From Agrobacterium tumefaciens (GTDB lineage: Bacteria; Pseudomonadota; Alphaproteobacteria; Rhizobiales; Rhizobiaceae): 64,000 bases of DNA. Where the stretch lies: positions 124,001-188,000 of the forward strand of contig JAGIAH010000002.1 in the NCBI GenBank assembly GCA_017744915.1. The letters run 5' to 3'. Below are positions 16,401 to 25,413 of this stretch, in pieces. A model generated the notes under the pieces. That model did not search any database. It saw only the letters and a program-made list of their open reading frames with translations, and was not told the DNA's origin. Every line of letters starts with the position of its first letter. The first letter of the stretch is position 1. The position numbers and the translations under genes are program-made.

Positions 16401-17224
16401 CGGCTGATCCTGTTGACAGAGAGGACGGTCACGATCGTAACGAACGCGGGCGCATAAACGAGCCAGGGCCATTTGAGGTAGTCCTTGCCGATTGAAATCA
16501 GCAGGCCCCAGTCGGAAGAAGGCGGAGGGTCGCCGTAGCCGAGGAAGGCGAGGCTGGCGATGACCAGGATGGACTCGCCGAATTGCAGCACGGCGAGCGG
16601 CAGCATCGAGCGGGATGCATTTGGAAGGACGTGTCTGAGAACGATGTAGCGGCGTGAACCGCCCAGCAGAAACGAGGCCTCCACGAAGGTCGCCTGACGG
16701 GTCTTGATGACCTCGGAGCGCGCCACGCGGGCGAAAAACGCAATGGCCGATATGCCCGTCGCGATCGCCGCATTGATCGTTTCGAAGCCGATGGCCGTGA
16801 CGATGATGACCGCGAGCAGGAACTTCGGGATGGACAGCAGCACGTCGACAAAACGCGCAAAGACGATATCCACCCAGCCGCCGAAAAACCCGGCGAGCAA
16901 ACCGATCACGCCACCGATGAAGACGCCGATGACGACGGCGACCAAAGCGCTCGATACGGATGAGGCTGTGCCATAAACGACCCGCGTATAGAGATCGCGC
17001 CCCAGATGATCCGTGCCGAACCAGTGCGCAAAGCTTGGCGCAAGAAGCTTGTCCGCCGGAACGCCGTTGATTGGGCTCTGGCTGGTGAACAGTTGCGGCG
17101 CAATCGACCAGGCGACGACAATCGCGATGACGAGGAGGGAAAGCGCAACCGTTGCGGTGATGTTGAGAGCTTTCAGCTTCTCGAAGGGATTGCTGCCGGA
17201 GACCGGGCTGGAGATAAGGCTCAT
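16379..17224 (-). CDS. Peptide-type ABC transporter permease, DppC type
   Basis: A 281-residue inner-membrane permease. The first helix is ATVALSLLVIAIVVAWSI, followed by the family's FGTDHLGRDLYTRVVYGTASS near 70-92, four to five more membrane helices, and the EAA-type loop (VEASFLLGGSRRYIVLRHVLPN) near 183-205. It starts in a 4-base overlap with the DppB-type gene and overlaps the ATPase gene by 22 bases, so the four components are tightly coupled. It should transport a peptide-like or other small charged solute delivered by the 18270-19925 binding protein. Confidence 0.93.
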   Translation of the reverse strand: MSLISSPVSGSNPFEKLKALNITATVALSLLVIAIVVAWSIAPQLFTSQSPINGVPADKLLAPSFAHWFGTDHLGRDLYTRVVYGTASSVSSALVAVVIGVFIGGVIGLLAGFFGGWVDIVFARFVDVLLSIPKFLLAVIIVTAIGFETINAAIATGISAIAFFARVARSEVIKTRQATFVEASFLLGGSRRYIVLRHVLPNASRSMLPLAVLQFGESILVIASLAFLGYGDPPPSSDWGLLISIGKDYLKWPWLVYAPAFVTIVTVLSVNRISRWLRKSH

Positions 17225-18231
17225 GGTTTGGCCCCCGTTTCAAGGCCAAGCGGCGTGTCATCGATGGCTGCCAGACGACGTTTTCGGCCGGCGATAATTT
17301 TCACCCGCGGATCGAGCAGCGGATAGAGAAGATCGGCGATGAGGTTGACGACAACGAACACCACGGCTCCCAGCGAGACGATGGCCTGCAGGACGGGCAG
17401 GTCCTGCGTGCTGACGGAGCGCTGTACGAGACTGCCGATACCGGTGCGGCCGAACACGGTTTCCGTGATCAGCGAATTGCCCAGAAGTTCACCCACGGTC
17501 AGGGCGATGACGGTTACGACCGGCAGCGATGCGGGCTTGAGCAGATGTGTCGCGAAAAGCCGTTTCGGCCCGATGCCGCGGCTGCGGGCAACCGCTGCGT
17601 AATCCTGCTCCGCTTCATGGTCGAGATTGGCGATCAGGACTTCCGCGATCTGTGCGGAAAACGGTATGCCGATGGTGATTGCCGCAAACAGCGTCGCCCA
17701 GAAGCTGTCAGGCTCGATGACCCGGAACAGCCTGAGCTGAAAACCGAAGAGATGGATCAGAAACAGGCCGATGACGAAATTGGGTGTCGACAGGAATAGC
17801 GAGGGGAAGGCCCGCAGCAATCCCTGCCCATATCGTTTCGGCGCGACCTGCGTGCCATAGGCAACGGCGAAGGCGAGGATCAACGCCACCGTGAGCCCGG
17901 CGGAGGCCAAAACCAGCGTCGATGGCAGCACTTCGGCAATCAGGGTCGCCACGGGTCGATTGGATCGCATCGAAACACCGAGATCGCCCGTCAGGAATGC
18001 CGACAGGGAGTGCCAGAGCTGCACGATGATCGGCCTGTCCAGCCCCTGTGCAGCAATAATTTCAGCGATCTCCTGTTCCGAAAAACCGTTCTGAGGGTTG
18101 CGCAGAACGCTGGTGATCGGGTCGCCAGGCAAAACGCTGACGACCACGAAGGTGAAGACATAGGCCAGAAGGATGACGACGATCGCCTGGCCGAGCCGCT
18201 TTGCGGCGTAGGTTAGGTAGGCATTGCTCAT
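17221..18231 (-). CDS. Peptide-type ABC transporter permease, DppB type
   Basis: A 336-residue permease. It shows the N-terminal helix AIVVILLAYVFTFVVVSVLPGDP and the typical SMRSNRPVATLIAEVLPSTLVLASAGL segment near 95-115. About six membrane helices and the EAA-type loop (YAAVARSRGIGPKRLFATHLLKPA) near 215-240 follow. It lies 38 bases after the binding-protein gene and overlaps the DppC-type gene by 4 bases. Together they make the channel of an importer whose downstream partner is a luciferase-like monooxygenase. Confidence 0.93.
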   Translation of the reverse strand: MSNAYLTYAAKRLGQAIVVILLAYVFTFVVVSVLPGDPITSVLRNPQNGFSEQEIAEIIAAQGLDRPIIVQLWHSLSAFLTGDLGVSMRSNRPVATLIAEVLPSTLVLASAGLTVALILAFAVAYGTQVAPKRYGQGLLRAFPSLFLSTPNFVIGLFLIHLFGFQLRLFRVIEPDSFWATLFAAITIGIPFSAQIAEVLIANLDHEAEQDYAAVARSRGIGPKRLFATHLLKPASLPVVTVIALTVGELLGNSLITETVFGRTGIGSLVQRSVSTQDLPVLQAIVSLGAVVFVVVNLIADLLYPLLDPRVKIIAGRKRRLAAIDDTPLGLETGAKP

Positions 18232-18269
18232 GCCGTCACCTCCTTGACGTTACTCGGTGGGTGCTGGCC

Positions 18270-19925
18270 TCATTCGGCGATGAACGCTGTGTAATAGCTG
18301 GCGTAAGCGACGCCGTTATAGACTTCGCCCTTCAGCTTCGGCGACTGCACGTAAATGCGCTGAACGATTTGCGTGCGCGGTATGAAGTAGCCCTGTTCCA
18401 GCAGGTATTTTTGCAGGCCGTCCAAAAGAGGCTTTCGTTCTTCGACGGAACCCGCACCGGCGATTTTGTCGCGCAGGTCGTTCAGCTTGGCGTCACGATC
18501 ATCCAGCGCAAACCAGTTCTCGCCATTGTTGGCGTTGGTCAGGATGCTGGCGACCGTGCCGGCATCGATGAAGCTGCGCGTGACTTCATATGTGGGAACT
18601 GCGGCGCCACCGAATTTGACCTTCTCGCCATAGGTCACGACATCATAAGCCCTGATGTTGACCTTCCATCCGAGCTTGCCAAGCTGCTGGGCAATCAACT
18701 CATCGACGGATTTCGAAGTTGCCAGGTAAGGGTTGGAATGGATCGTCAATTCCAGCGGCTTGCCGTCTTTCACCCGAACGCCGTCCGCGCCCTTGACCCA
18801 TCCGGCTTCGTCCAGAAGTTTTTCCGACTTGTCCGGGTTATAGGCGAGGAGATCGCTGTGATCCGTGGCACCCGGGACGTTGCTCTGGATGAATGATGTC
18901 GCAAGCTTCCAGTCCTGCGTATAGACGGTGTCGATGATCTCCTGGCGATTGATGCCTGCCTGGAGTGCCTGACGCACCTTCACGTCATCATAGGGTTGAA
19001 GCTTGGTGTTGACCGCCCAGCCATTGACGAAGCCGAGATAACGCGGGGTCGCGACGGTAAAGCCTTCCTCCTTGAGCGATTTCAGCTCCTGGGGCGAGGC
19101 ATTGTAAGCGACATCAGCCTGACCGGACTGAACGGAAGCGACGCGGAGGGATGGCTCCGACACCAGCTTGTAGGTGATGGTATCGAGATATGCGGGGCCG
19201 GTGTGGCCGACTGCGGCAGGTCCCCAATTATAATCCTTGCGCTTGACCAGCGTGACATGGTCGCCTTCTTTCCAGGACTCCACCACGTAAGGCCCGCTGC
19301 CGGCGGTCTTGCTGAGGTCAGCCTGCTGGCCGGCCGGCTGGGCAATGCTCTTGGGAGAGATCAGGATGGAGCCGTGATAACCAAGGGTTGGAATGAAACC
19401 GAGCGTGGGTTTCTTGAAGAATACCTTGACCGTCGTGGCATCGACCGCTTCAGCGTGATCATAGGTCTTGGGGAAGAGGCCGATCGGGTTGATCCCCTCG
19501 CCCTTTCGGCCGGCATACCAGATGTCGAGATTGGCAACGACGGCCTTGGCATCAAGCGGTTCGCCATCGGAGAAAGTCACGCCGCTTTTGAGGTGAAGCG
19601 TGAATTCCGTTGCGGTGTCGTTCTGCTCCCAACGTTCGGCAATCCATGGGCTGACCTTGCCTTCGGCATCGACGTAAAGCAGCTTATCCGTCACATGACC
19701 CCATATATGGCCCTGGAAACTGGAGATGGCGCTGTTGTTGGGGATCCATGTATCGCCCAGTGAATCGATCAGAAATGTGATGTCACCGCCATCGCGCGGC
19801 GTATCCGCGGCGATTGCCGTCAGAGGTGCTGCTGTCGATAAAAACAGCGAGGCCGAGACTGCAAGCGAGGCTGTGAAAAGCAACCGGCGACGCGAGATGG
19901 AGAATGAGAAAGAACGTTGTGTCAT
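18270..19925 (-). CDS. Peptide-type ABC transporter periplasmic binding protein (SBP family 5)
   Basis: A 551-residue family 5 solute-binding protein. The N-terminus carries a twin-arginine-like signal (SISRRRLLF) followed by a hydrophobic stretch ending TAIAADTP, so export by Tat is possible. Landmarks include WIAERWEQNDTATEFTLHLKSGVTFSDGEPLDAKAVVANL near 90-130 and the family's VRQALQAGINRQEII near 315. It is first in the operon SBP-DppB-DppC-double ATPase-monooxygenase. The conserved element at 20223 lies about 300 bases upstream, giving a long leader if that is its promoter. A sulfur-containing peptide or related solute is a reasonable guess. Confidence 0.92.
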   Translation of the reverse strand: MTQRSFSFSISRRRLLFTASLAVSASLFLSTAAPLTAIAADTPRDGGDITFLIDSLGDTWIPNNSAISSFQGHIWGHVTDKLLYVDAEGKVSPWIAERWEQNDTATEFTLHLKSGVTFSDGEPLDAKAVVANLDIWYAGRKGEGINPIGLFPKTYDHAEAVDATTVKVFFKKPTLGFIPTLGYHGSILISPKSIAQPAGQQADLSKTAGSGPYVVESWKEGDHVTLVKRKDYNWGPAAVGHTGPAYLDTITYKLVSEPSLRVASVQSGQADVAYNASPQELKSLKEEGFTVATPRYLGFVNGWAVNTKLQPYDDVKVRQALQAGINRQEIIDTVYTQDWKLATSFIQSNVPGATDHSDLLAYNPDKSEKLLDEAGWVKGADGVRVKDGKPLELTIHSNPYLATSKSVDELIAQQLGKLGWKVNIRAYDVVTYGEKVKFGGAAVPTYEVTRSFIDAGTVASILTNANNGENWFALDDRDAKLNDLRDKIAGAGSVEERKPLLDGLQKYLLEQGYFIPRTQIVQRIYVQSPKLKGEVYNGVAYASYYTAFIAE

Positions 19926-20260
19926 GATATGATCCTGAAAAATTCAAAGTTTTTTCGTTGTAATTTCGGCATCTCCTGCGGTCGCACATGCTGTTGCCGT
20001 CGTTGGCACAACGCATGTTAAACCGTTGCCGCACCGACCTTTCAGCCGAGCGGGGGAATGCTTGAGTTCATTGGGTGGGCGGGTTGACCGCGAGGGTTAG
20101 CGAGCGGCTCCTGGCAGCTTGCCTGGACGAGGAGCGCGCCCGCTTCTACATATTTCAGTCATGACGCGGCCCCTTCGTTGCGGTGTTTATCTTGCCCATA
20201 ACCTAACAGCCGGGCGTGAGGGAGAAAGACTGGTTATTCTTTTTCTATCGATTTGGTGAA
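19926..20260. other. 335-base leader region between BisC-like and binding-protein genes
   Basis: No coding frame is convincing here. It contains the conserved element copy b at the far end (20223-20272) and a GC-rich middle. Near the binding-protein start an AGGATC ribosome site can be seen. The rest of the leader shows no riboswitch I can recognise. Confidence 0.5.
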
Positions 20261-20272
20261 TTATTTTATCGC
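20223..20272 (-). promoter_or_regulatory. Conserved sulfur-island element, copy b
   Basis: The plus strand reads AGAAAGACTGGTTATTCT then TTTTCTATCG, matching copy a at 22 of 28 aligned positions. It spans the 3' end of the BisC-like gene and the gap before the peptide-ABC operon on the same strand. It is the likely control site for the 19925 operon. Confidence 0.5.
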
Positions 20273-22666
20273 CATTTTGCCAGCAGTTTGGATTGGTGTT
20301 TCAGACGCATGTAAATTGCCGTCTCGCACCGGCGATAGATGATGTCGCAGTGCCGAAGATACTGTGTCACGCGGCACAAAGGTCATGGCTTCGAAAACCC
20401 TGACCGGCGGCAGGTCGCCAGTGAAAAGCTCAACCTCCACCTTGGCGATCTGGCCGGTCGAACCTTGCGCCAGTTTCGAAGTGCCGATGTCGCGGGTGAG
20501 GATGTTAGGGTTGCCATGGATGCAGACGGCATTGTCCGCAATGGGATCCAGCGGCTCGAACCATGCGCCGGTGGCAAGCTGCATCACGCCCGGCATGACG
20601 TCATCGCTCAGGATAGCGCCGGCGAGGCAGCTTCCGCGTGCATTAAAAAGCCTGACGACGTCGCCATCAGATATTCCACGGGCCGAAGCGTCGGCCGGAT
20701 GGATGCGGACAGGTTCTCTATCTTTGATCTTGGTCGAGCGGCTGAAATCGCCGTAGTCCAGCTGGCTGTGCAGACGCTGATACGGCTGATTGCAGACGAG
20801 ATGCAGGGGATGGAGGCGTGCGTCATCCGATGCCGCCGCTCTTGGCGGATACCAACGCGGGTGACCTTTGCAGTCATCGTAACCGAAGCCCTCGACAGTT
20901 TCGGAAAAAATCTCGATCTTTCCTGAAGGCGTTGGCAGCGGTTTAGTCTCGGGGTCCAGCAGGAAGCTGCGGGCCGGGCCTCCTTCGTCGGTTTTAACCG
21001 GAAGAAGCAGTTCCCCACGCTCCCAGAAGGTTTCAAAATCAGGCGCATCATGCCCGCCTGCCGCGAGCGCGTTACGGGTGGTCTCGTACAGGAAGGCGAG
21101 CCATTCCCTGCTGCTACGATTTTCGGTGAAGGCGTCGAACCTGCCAATTTCCCGCGCAATGCCGGCGAATATCTCGTAATCATCGCGTGCTTCACCAACG
21201 GGGTCGATCAGGCGCTTCATGGCGATCATCAGGGGATCGCGATCTGCGGCGCCGATGTCGTCACGCTCAAGCGTGGTGGTGGCGGGCAGCACGATATCGG
21301 CATGTCGCGCGGTGGAGGTCCAGGCCGATTCGTGGACGATGATCGTTTCGGGACGCCGGAAAGCGGCCCGCAACCGGTTGATATCCTGATGATGATGGAA
21401 TGGATTGCCGCCTGCCCAATAGACGAGCCGGATATCGGGATAGCGAAGCGTGTGGCCGTTGTAATGAAACTCGTCGCCGGGATTGAGCAGCATGTCGGCA
21501 ATGCGTGCGCAGGGGATATAGTCCGGCACGGGATTTTTGAATTGCTGCAGCGTTGGCAAGGGGACGGCGAGAAGGTTTTTGCCGATATTGCCCAGTGCGC
21601 CGAGGGAATAGGAAAATCCGCCGCCATCCAATCCGATCTGGCCGAGCATAGCGGCAAGGACAATGCCCATCCACACCGGTTGTTCGCCATAATCGGCCCG
21701 CTGGAGCGAATGGCTGACCGTGATCAGTGTTCTCGAGCTCGCCATCTTCCGCGCCAGCTCGCGGATCGTCTCCGGTGCGATGTTGCAGATAGCGGCCGCC
21801 CATTCCGGGCTCTTGTGCTGGCCGTCCTCCCTGCCGAGAAGATAGGTCTCGAACCGGTCATATCCAACCGTATAACGCTCCAGAAACGTCCGGTCGTGCA
21901 GCCCTTCCGTGACGAGGACGTGCGCAAGCCCGAGCATCATCGCCACGTCCGTGCCGGGAGTTATGGAAAGCCACTCGGCATTCACATCACTGGGAAAATC
22001 GTCTGCCAGCGGGCTGATAAATGTGAAATGCGCGCCGCGAGCGCTCGCGCCGGCCAGTTTCTGCCGGACCGTGTGCGTGCTGATCCCTCCACCATGGACA
22101 TCGGCGTTCTTGATCGCCATGCCACCGAAGGCAAGCACCAGCTCGCTGCTGCGTTCGATCGCATCCCAGGTCACGCTCTTGCGGTCGAAGCTGTCATACG
22201 GTCCAAGCACATGGGGGATTATCACCATGGCCGCGCCGGAACTGTAAGTGTTGACGGACCGGACATATCCGCCAAGGACATTCAGAAAACGGTGTATTTG
22301 GCTTTGTGCGTGATGAAACCGGCCGGCACTCGACCAACCATAGGAGCCGCCGAACACCGCGCCCGGGCCATGATCGTCATAGACCCGTCCAAGCTCGTCC
22401 GCGACCAGTTTCGTTGCTTCGGCCCAACTGACCTCGACGTAATCGTCAGCGCCGCGTCGCTGTGTATGGCCCGTTTCGCGCTCAAGCCAGCCACGCCGGA
22501 TCGCAGGCCGCCGGACGCGAGCCGGGCTATGGGCAACTGCGGGAAGATTGCCCAGAAGCGGTGACGGGTGCGGGTCGCCGGGGTGCGGCTCTATCTCCAG
22601 TCGCCCATTTGCAAACCGACCGGAGAACGCGCCCCAATGGGAACTGTGAGTTTTGAAGGAATTCAT
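20261..22666 (-). CDS. bisC: Molybdopterin-dependent sulfoxide reductase, BisC type
   Basis: An 801-residue member of the DMSO/TMAO/biotin-sulfoxide reductase branch. There is no Tat signal and no N-terminal iron-sulfur cysteine motif, so it should be a cytoplasmic enzyme like BisC, which reduces biotin sulfoxide and free methionine sulfoxide. The presumed Mo-ligand serine lies in GGSYGWSSAGRFHHAQSQ near residue 107. The molybdopterin-binding blocks AGGNPFHHHQDINRL near 420 and IVLPATTTLERDDIG near 465 follow, and the C-terminal molydop-binding domain contains HSQLDYGD. The neighbours are an FAD-type dehydrogenase upstream and the peptide ABC operon downstream. Regenerating thioethers from sulfoxides would fit the sulfur theme. 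Confidence 0.88.
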   Translation of the reverse strand: MNSFKTHSSHWGAFSGRFANGRLEIEPHPGDPHPSPLLGNLPAVAHSPARVRRPAIRRGWLERETGHTQRRGADDYVEVSWAEATKLVADELGRVYDDHGPGAVFGGSYGWSSAGRFHHAQSQIHRFLNVLGGYVRSVNTYSSGAAMVIIPHVLGPYDSFDRKSVTWDAIERSSELVLAFGGMAIKNADVHGGGISTHTVRQKLAGASARGAHFTFISPLADDFPSDVNAEWLSITPGTDVAMMLGLAHVLVTEGLHDRTFLERYTVGYDRFETYLLGREDGQHKSPEWAAAICNIAPETIRELARKMASSRTLITVSHSLQRADYGEQPVWMGIVLAAMLGQIGLDGGGFSYSLGALGNIGKNLLAVPLPTLQQFKNPVPDYIPCARIADMLLNPGDEFHYNGHTLRYPDIRLVYWAGGNPFHHHQDINRLRAAFRRPETIIVHESAWTSTARHADIVLPATTTLERDDIGAADRDPLMIAMKRLIDPVGEARDDYEIFAGIAREIGRFDAFTENRSSREWLAFLYETTRNALAAGGHDAPDFETFWERGELLLPVKTDEGGPARSFLLDPETKPLPTPSGKIEIFSETVEGFGYDDCKGHPRWYPPRAAASDDARLHPLHLVCNQPYQRLHSQLDYGDFSRSTKIKDREPVRIHPADASARGISDGDVVRLFNARGSCLAGAILSDDVMPGVMQLATGAWFEPLDPIADNAVCIHGNPNILTRDIGTSKLAQGSTGQIAKVEVELFTGDLPPVRVFEAMTFVPRDTVSSALRHHLSPVRDGNLHASETPIQTAGKMAIK

Positions 22667-22703
22667 CGCGTGACCTCACGATCAGGATTGCTAAACGGCA
22701 ATT

Positions 22704-24080
22704 CTATTTCGGCAGGATTTTTCCCGGGTTCATGATACCGGCGGGATCGACCGCATGTTTGATGAGCGCCATCAGATCAACCGCGTCGCCATGTTCTTCA
22801 CGCAGATAAGCGATTTTGCCGGTGCCCACGCCATGTTCGCCAGTCGAAGTGCCGCCGACAGAGAGGGCATATTGCACCATCTTCTTGTTGATGGCCGCCA
22901 CTTCGCCGAGCTCTTCCGCATTGCCGGGATCGACGGCGAAGACGACGTGATAATTGCCGTCGCCGACATGGCCGAGGATAGCCGCCGGGACGCTGCAATC
23001 CTTCAGAAGTTCGCGGGTCTTCAATATGCAGTTGCTGAGCTGCGAGACCGGAACACAGACATCCGATGACCAGCCTTTGGCATTTGGCCTCTGGGATACG
23101 ACGGCATAGAACGCATTATGCCTCGCTTTCCAGAGACGATTGCGTTCTTCGGGCGCATTGGCCCACTCGAAATCCTTGCCGCCATGGTCCTCCACGATGG
23201 CGGATACCATATCGACCTGCTCCTGAACGCCGGCGGGCGAGCCGTGAAACTCGAAAGCCAACGTATCCTCGATCTTCAGGTCCAGCCCGGAATAGGCGTT
23301 GACGGCCCTGATCAGGCCACGGTCCATAAGCTCCATGCGGGCGACCGGGATGCCCAGCTGAACGACCTGAATGGCAGCCGCCACCGCCTGTTCGACGCTC
23401 TCGAAAGAGCAGAGTGCTGCCGAGATGGTCTCCGGTATTCCGTAGAGGCGAAGCGTTATTTCGGTGATGATACCGAGAGTGCCTTCCGAGCCCACAAATA
23501 ACCGCGTCAGGTCATATCCGGCGGAAGATTTTCTGGCGCGACCGCCGGTCCTGATGATCTGGCCGGACGGCAGCACCACGGTCAGCCCGAGCACGTTTTC
23601 CCGCATCGTTCCATAGCGGACGGCATTGGTGCCGGAAGCGCGGGTTGCGGCCATGCCGCCAATGGAGGCGTTTGCGCCGGGATCGATGGGAAAGAACAAC
23701 CCCATGTCTCGCAGGTAAGTGTTCAGCTGCTCCCGCGTTACGCCAGCCTCAACCGTGCAATCCAGATCGTCACTGCTGATACGGGCAATCTTCGACATGC
23801 GTGAAAGGTCGATCGAGACCCCGCCTTTAACGGCCGTCAAATGCCCCTCGAGCGAAGTGCCGGCGCCGAAAGCGATGACGGCCACGCCTTCTGCCGCGCA
23901 TAACCGCACGATTTCGGATACTTCTGCCGTGGTTTCAGCGAAAGCGACCGCGTCGGGAAACGCGGCTGCATGATGCGCTTCGCCACGCCCATGCTGCTCG
24001 CGCAGGGCAAGTGACGTCGATAGACGCTCACCGAGCAGGTCCTGCAGGGATTGAATAAGAGGAGCGGGCAGATCGGGCAT
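22704..24080 (-). CDS. FAD-linked oxidase, D-lactate dehydrogenase/GlcD type
   Basis: A 458-residue flavoprotein of the VAO/PCMH fold. The FAD pyrophosphate-binding segment reads VIAFGAGTSLEGHLTAVKGGVSIDLSRM near residues 70-98. IDPGANASIGGMAATRASGTNAVRYGTMRENVLGL follows near 135-168, and the C-terminal FAD-oxidase domain ends with the conserved STGEHGVGTGK near 410. Relatives oxidise D-lactate, glycolate or other 2-hydroxy acids and pass electrons to quinone or cytochrome. It is 37 bases before the BisC-like gene, so it could supply a hydroxy-acid oxidation step for the same substrate. The exact substrate is not visible. Confidence 0.87.
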   Translation of the reverse strand: MPDLPAPLIQSLQDLLGERLSTSLALREQHGRGEAHHAAAFPDAVAFAETTAEVSEIVRLCAAEGVAVIAFGAGTSLEGHLTAVKGGVSIDLSRMSKIARISSDDLDCTVEAGVTREQLNTYLRDMGLFFPIDPGANASIGGMAATRASGTNAVRYGTMRENVLGLTVVLPSGQIIRTGGRARKSSAGYDLTRLFVGSEGTLGIITEITLRLYGIPETISAALCSFESVEQAVAAAIQVVQLGIPVARMELMDRGLIRAVNAYSGLDLKIEDTLAFEFHGSPAGVQEQVDMVSAIVEDHGGKDFEWANAPEERNRLWKARHNAFYAVVSQRPNAKGWSSDVCVPVSQLSNCILKTRELLKDCSVPAAILGHVGDGNYHVVFAVDPGNAEELGEVAAINKKMVQYALSVGGTSTGEHGVGTGKIAYLREEHGDAVDLMALIKHAVDPAGIMNPGKILPK

Positions 24081-24191
24081 AAGGAGATTCCATGGGAGCC
24101 TTGCGGGAGAAAGCCGCGAGAGGCTTTATGAACATAGGACGAAACGCCTTGGCAGGACCGCGAAACCGTCTCCTGCCGTCCGGCGGCGATA

Positions 24192-24794
24192 TCAGGCGGC
24201 GAGCTTCTCACCGCTGAGGTGACGCTCGAGGAACGGAAGACTATCCTGCCCCCAATAGAGTTCATTCTGATATCGGTAGGTCGGCACGCCGAACACACCT
24301 GCTGTCCTGGCGGCTTCGAAACTGGCCTTTTGCCGGGCCGCAACCGCATCGCTTTGGCCACGTTCATCGAGCGCCGCCGCATCAAAGCCCGCGGCTGTCG
24401 CAATCGCCCGCCGGACATCCGCATTGCCGATGTCTTCACCGCGAACCCAGAAAGCCTCCTGAAGCGCAAGTGCAAGCTTGAGCCAGTCCTGACCCGCCTC
24501 GATCGCTGCCGCAACCATCAGGCCTGCCGGTGAGGGATCGGAGAGAGCTGCGCGATTGTCAAAATTGAGCACTTTTCCGCGCAATTCCGCCCAGCGCTTC
24601 AGATCCCTGATCCAGTAGGCACGTCTGGCCTCGGGCCGGTTTCGCGAATAAATGCCGCCATTTTCCTCGATCAGCGGAATGACATGCGGGTGGATCGTGG
24701 CACCCTGTTCTTTCGCTAGGGCAGCAAAGGGTTCGAGACCGATGAACGCCCAGGGAGAGCCGATGCTGAAAAAATAATCGATCGTCTTTGTCAT
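24192..24794 (-). CDS. 2-Hydroxychromene-2-carboxylate isomerase-like protein (DsbA/GST-kappa fold), copy 1
   Basis: A 200-residue thioredoxin-like protein. It opens with YFFSIGSPWAFIG, where the family's catalytic serine replaces the DsbA cysteine (SPWA). The helical insert carries PLIEENGGIYSRNRPEARRAYWIRDLKRWA, and the cis-proline loop GVFGVPTYRYQNELYWGQDSL lies near 165-185. Classical members use glutathione to isomerise chromene carboxylates in naphthalene breakdown. Here no aromatic pathway genes are nearby; it follows a TetR gene by 12 bases. A paralogue with the same SPW and WGQD motifs lies at 33665-34309, also in a sulfur/oxidation context. A glutathione-dependent step is likely. 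Confidence 0.85.
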   Translation of the reverse strand: MTKTIDYFFSIGSPWAFIGLEPFAALAKEQGATIHPHVIPLIEENGGIYSRNRPEARRAYWIRDLKRWAELRGKVLNFDNRAALSDPSPAGLMVAAAIEAGQDWLKLALALQEAFWVRGEDIGNADVRRAIATAAGFDAAALDERGQSDAVAARQKASFEAARTAGVFGVPTYRYQNELYWGQDSLPFLERHLSGEKLAA

Positions 24795-24806
24795 TGTCTG
24801 CTGCTT

Positions 24807-25376
24807 TCAGTTGGATTGATTGGTGGAGGCGGCCATGTCGAAGACGGAGAGAGCACAGTCACGCGCAATCAGGACAGCTTCAGGATCCCGCCCGACGGCG
24901 ACGGTAGCCAATGCCCCTTCGTAAAGAAGCGAAAGATGGGCGGTGGCAATCTGCGCAGTGCTGCCGGCTCTTGCGAGGACAGCGGCAAATACGTCCCTGA
25001 CCTTGGCCTTATGGGTACGTGCAACGGATACGACACGCTCGGACTCGCCATGTTCCGCAACCGCAAGAGCGAAAGCGCAGCCGCGAAAATCCGGGCTGTC
25101 GGCTTTTTCGTGGAGTTGATCGAAGATCAACCGGATCTGCTCCTTCGGAGCCATGTCCGCATCCAGCACTTTCTGAAACGAATAGATTACCCGCTCGTGC
25201 CGTGCCTCTAGATAGGCCGCAACGAGGTGATCCTTGGACGGGAAATGCCGGTAGAGCGTGGCTTTCGCAACATTCGCTTCTTCAATGATCCGATCTATGC
25301 CGACAGCCCGGATACCTTCACGATAGAAGAGCGTACCGGCGGCGGCAAGGATATGGTCTGATATGGCTTCTCTCAT
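24807..25376 (-). CDS. TetR-family transcriptional regulator
   Basis: A 189-residue repressor-type protein. The helix-turn-helix covers ILAAAGTLFYREGIRAVGIDRIIEEANVAKATLYRHFPSKDHL (residues 10-52), and the helical C-terminal ligand domain has a cysteine in FRGCAFALAVAEHG near 100. It sits between a PanE-like reductase gene (37-base gap) and the isomerase-like gene (12-base gap) in the same direction. Two direct TGAAACGA repeats lie just upstream of its start and may be its own operator. It may sense an aromatic or electrophilic intermediate. Confidence 0.93.
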   Translation of the reverse strand: MREAISDHILAAAGTLFYREGIRAVGIDRIIEEANVAKATLYRHFPSKDHLVAAYLEARHERVIYSFQKVLDADMAPKEQIRLIFDQLHEKADSPDFRGCAFALAVAEHGESERVVSVARTHKAKVRDVFAAVLARAGSTAQIATAHLSLLYEGALATVAVGRDPEAVLIARDCALSVFDMAASTNQSN

Positions 25377-25380
25377 TTTA

Positions 25381-25401
25381 TCGTTTCACACTGTCGTTTC
25401 A
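25381..25401. repeat. Direct repeats before the TetR gene, possible operator
   Basis: TCGTTTCA occurs at 25381-25388 and again at 25394-25401, a 13-base period, flanked by TTTA and TAAA ends. It lies in the 37-base gap between the PanE-like gene and the TetR start. Spacing just over one helical turn and the location suggest an autoregulatory operator. Confidence 0.45.
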
Positions 25402-25413
25402 TAAATCGCACTG

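Noticed and set aside
16401-17261. The double-ATPase frame stays open for a further 287 codons upstream
   Set aside because: The extension is arginine- and histidine-rich with no domain, and lies antiframe to a clear DppC-type permease. The ATG at 16400 gives the normal protein.
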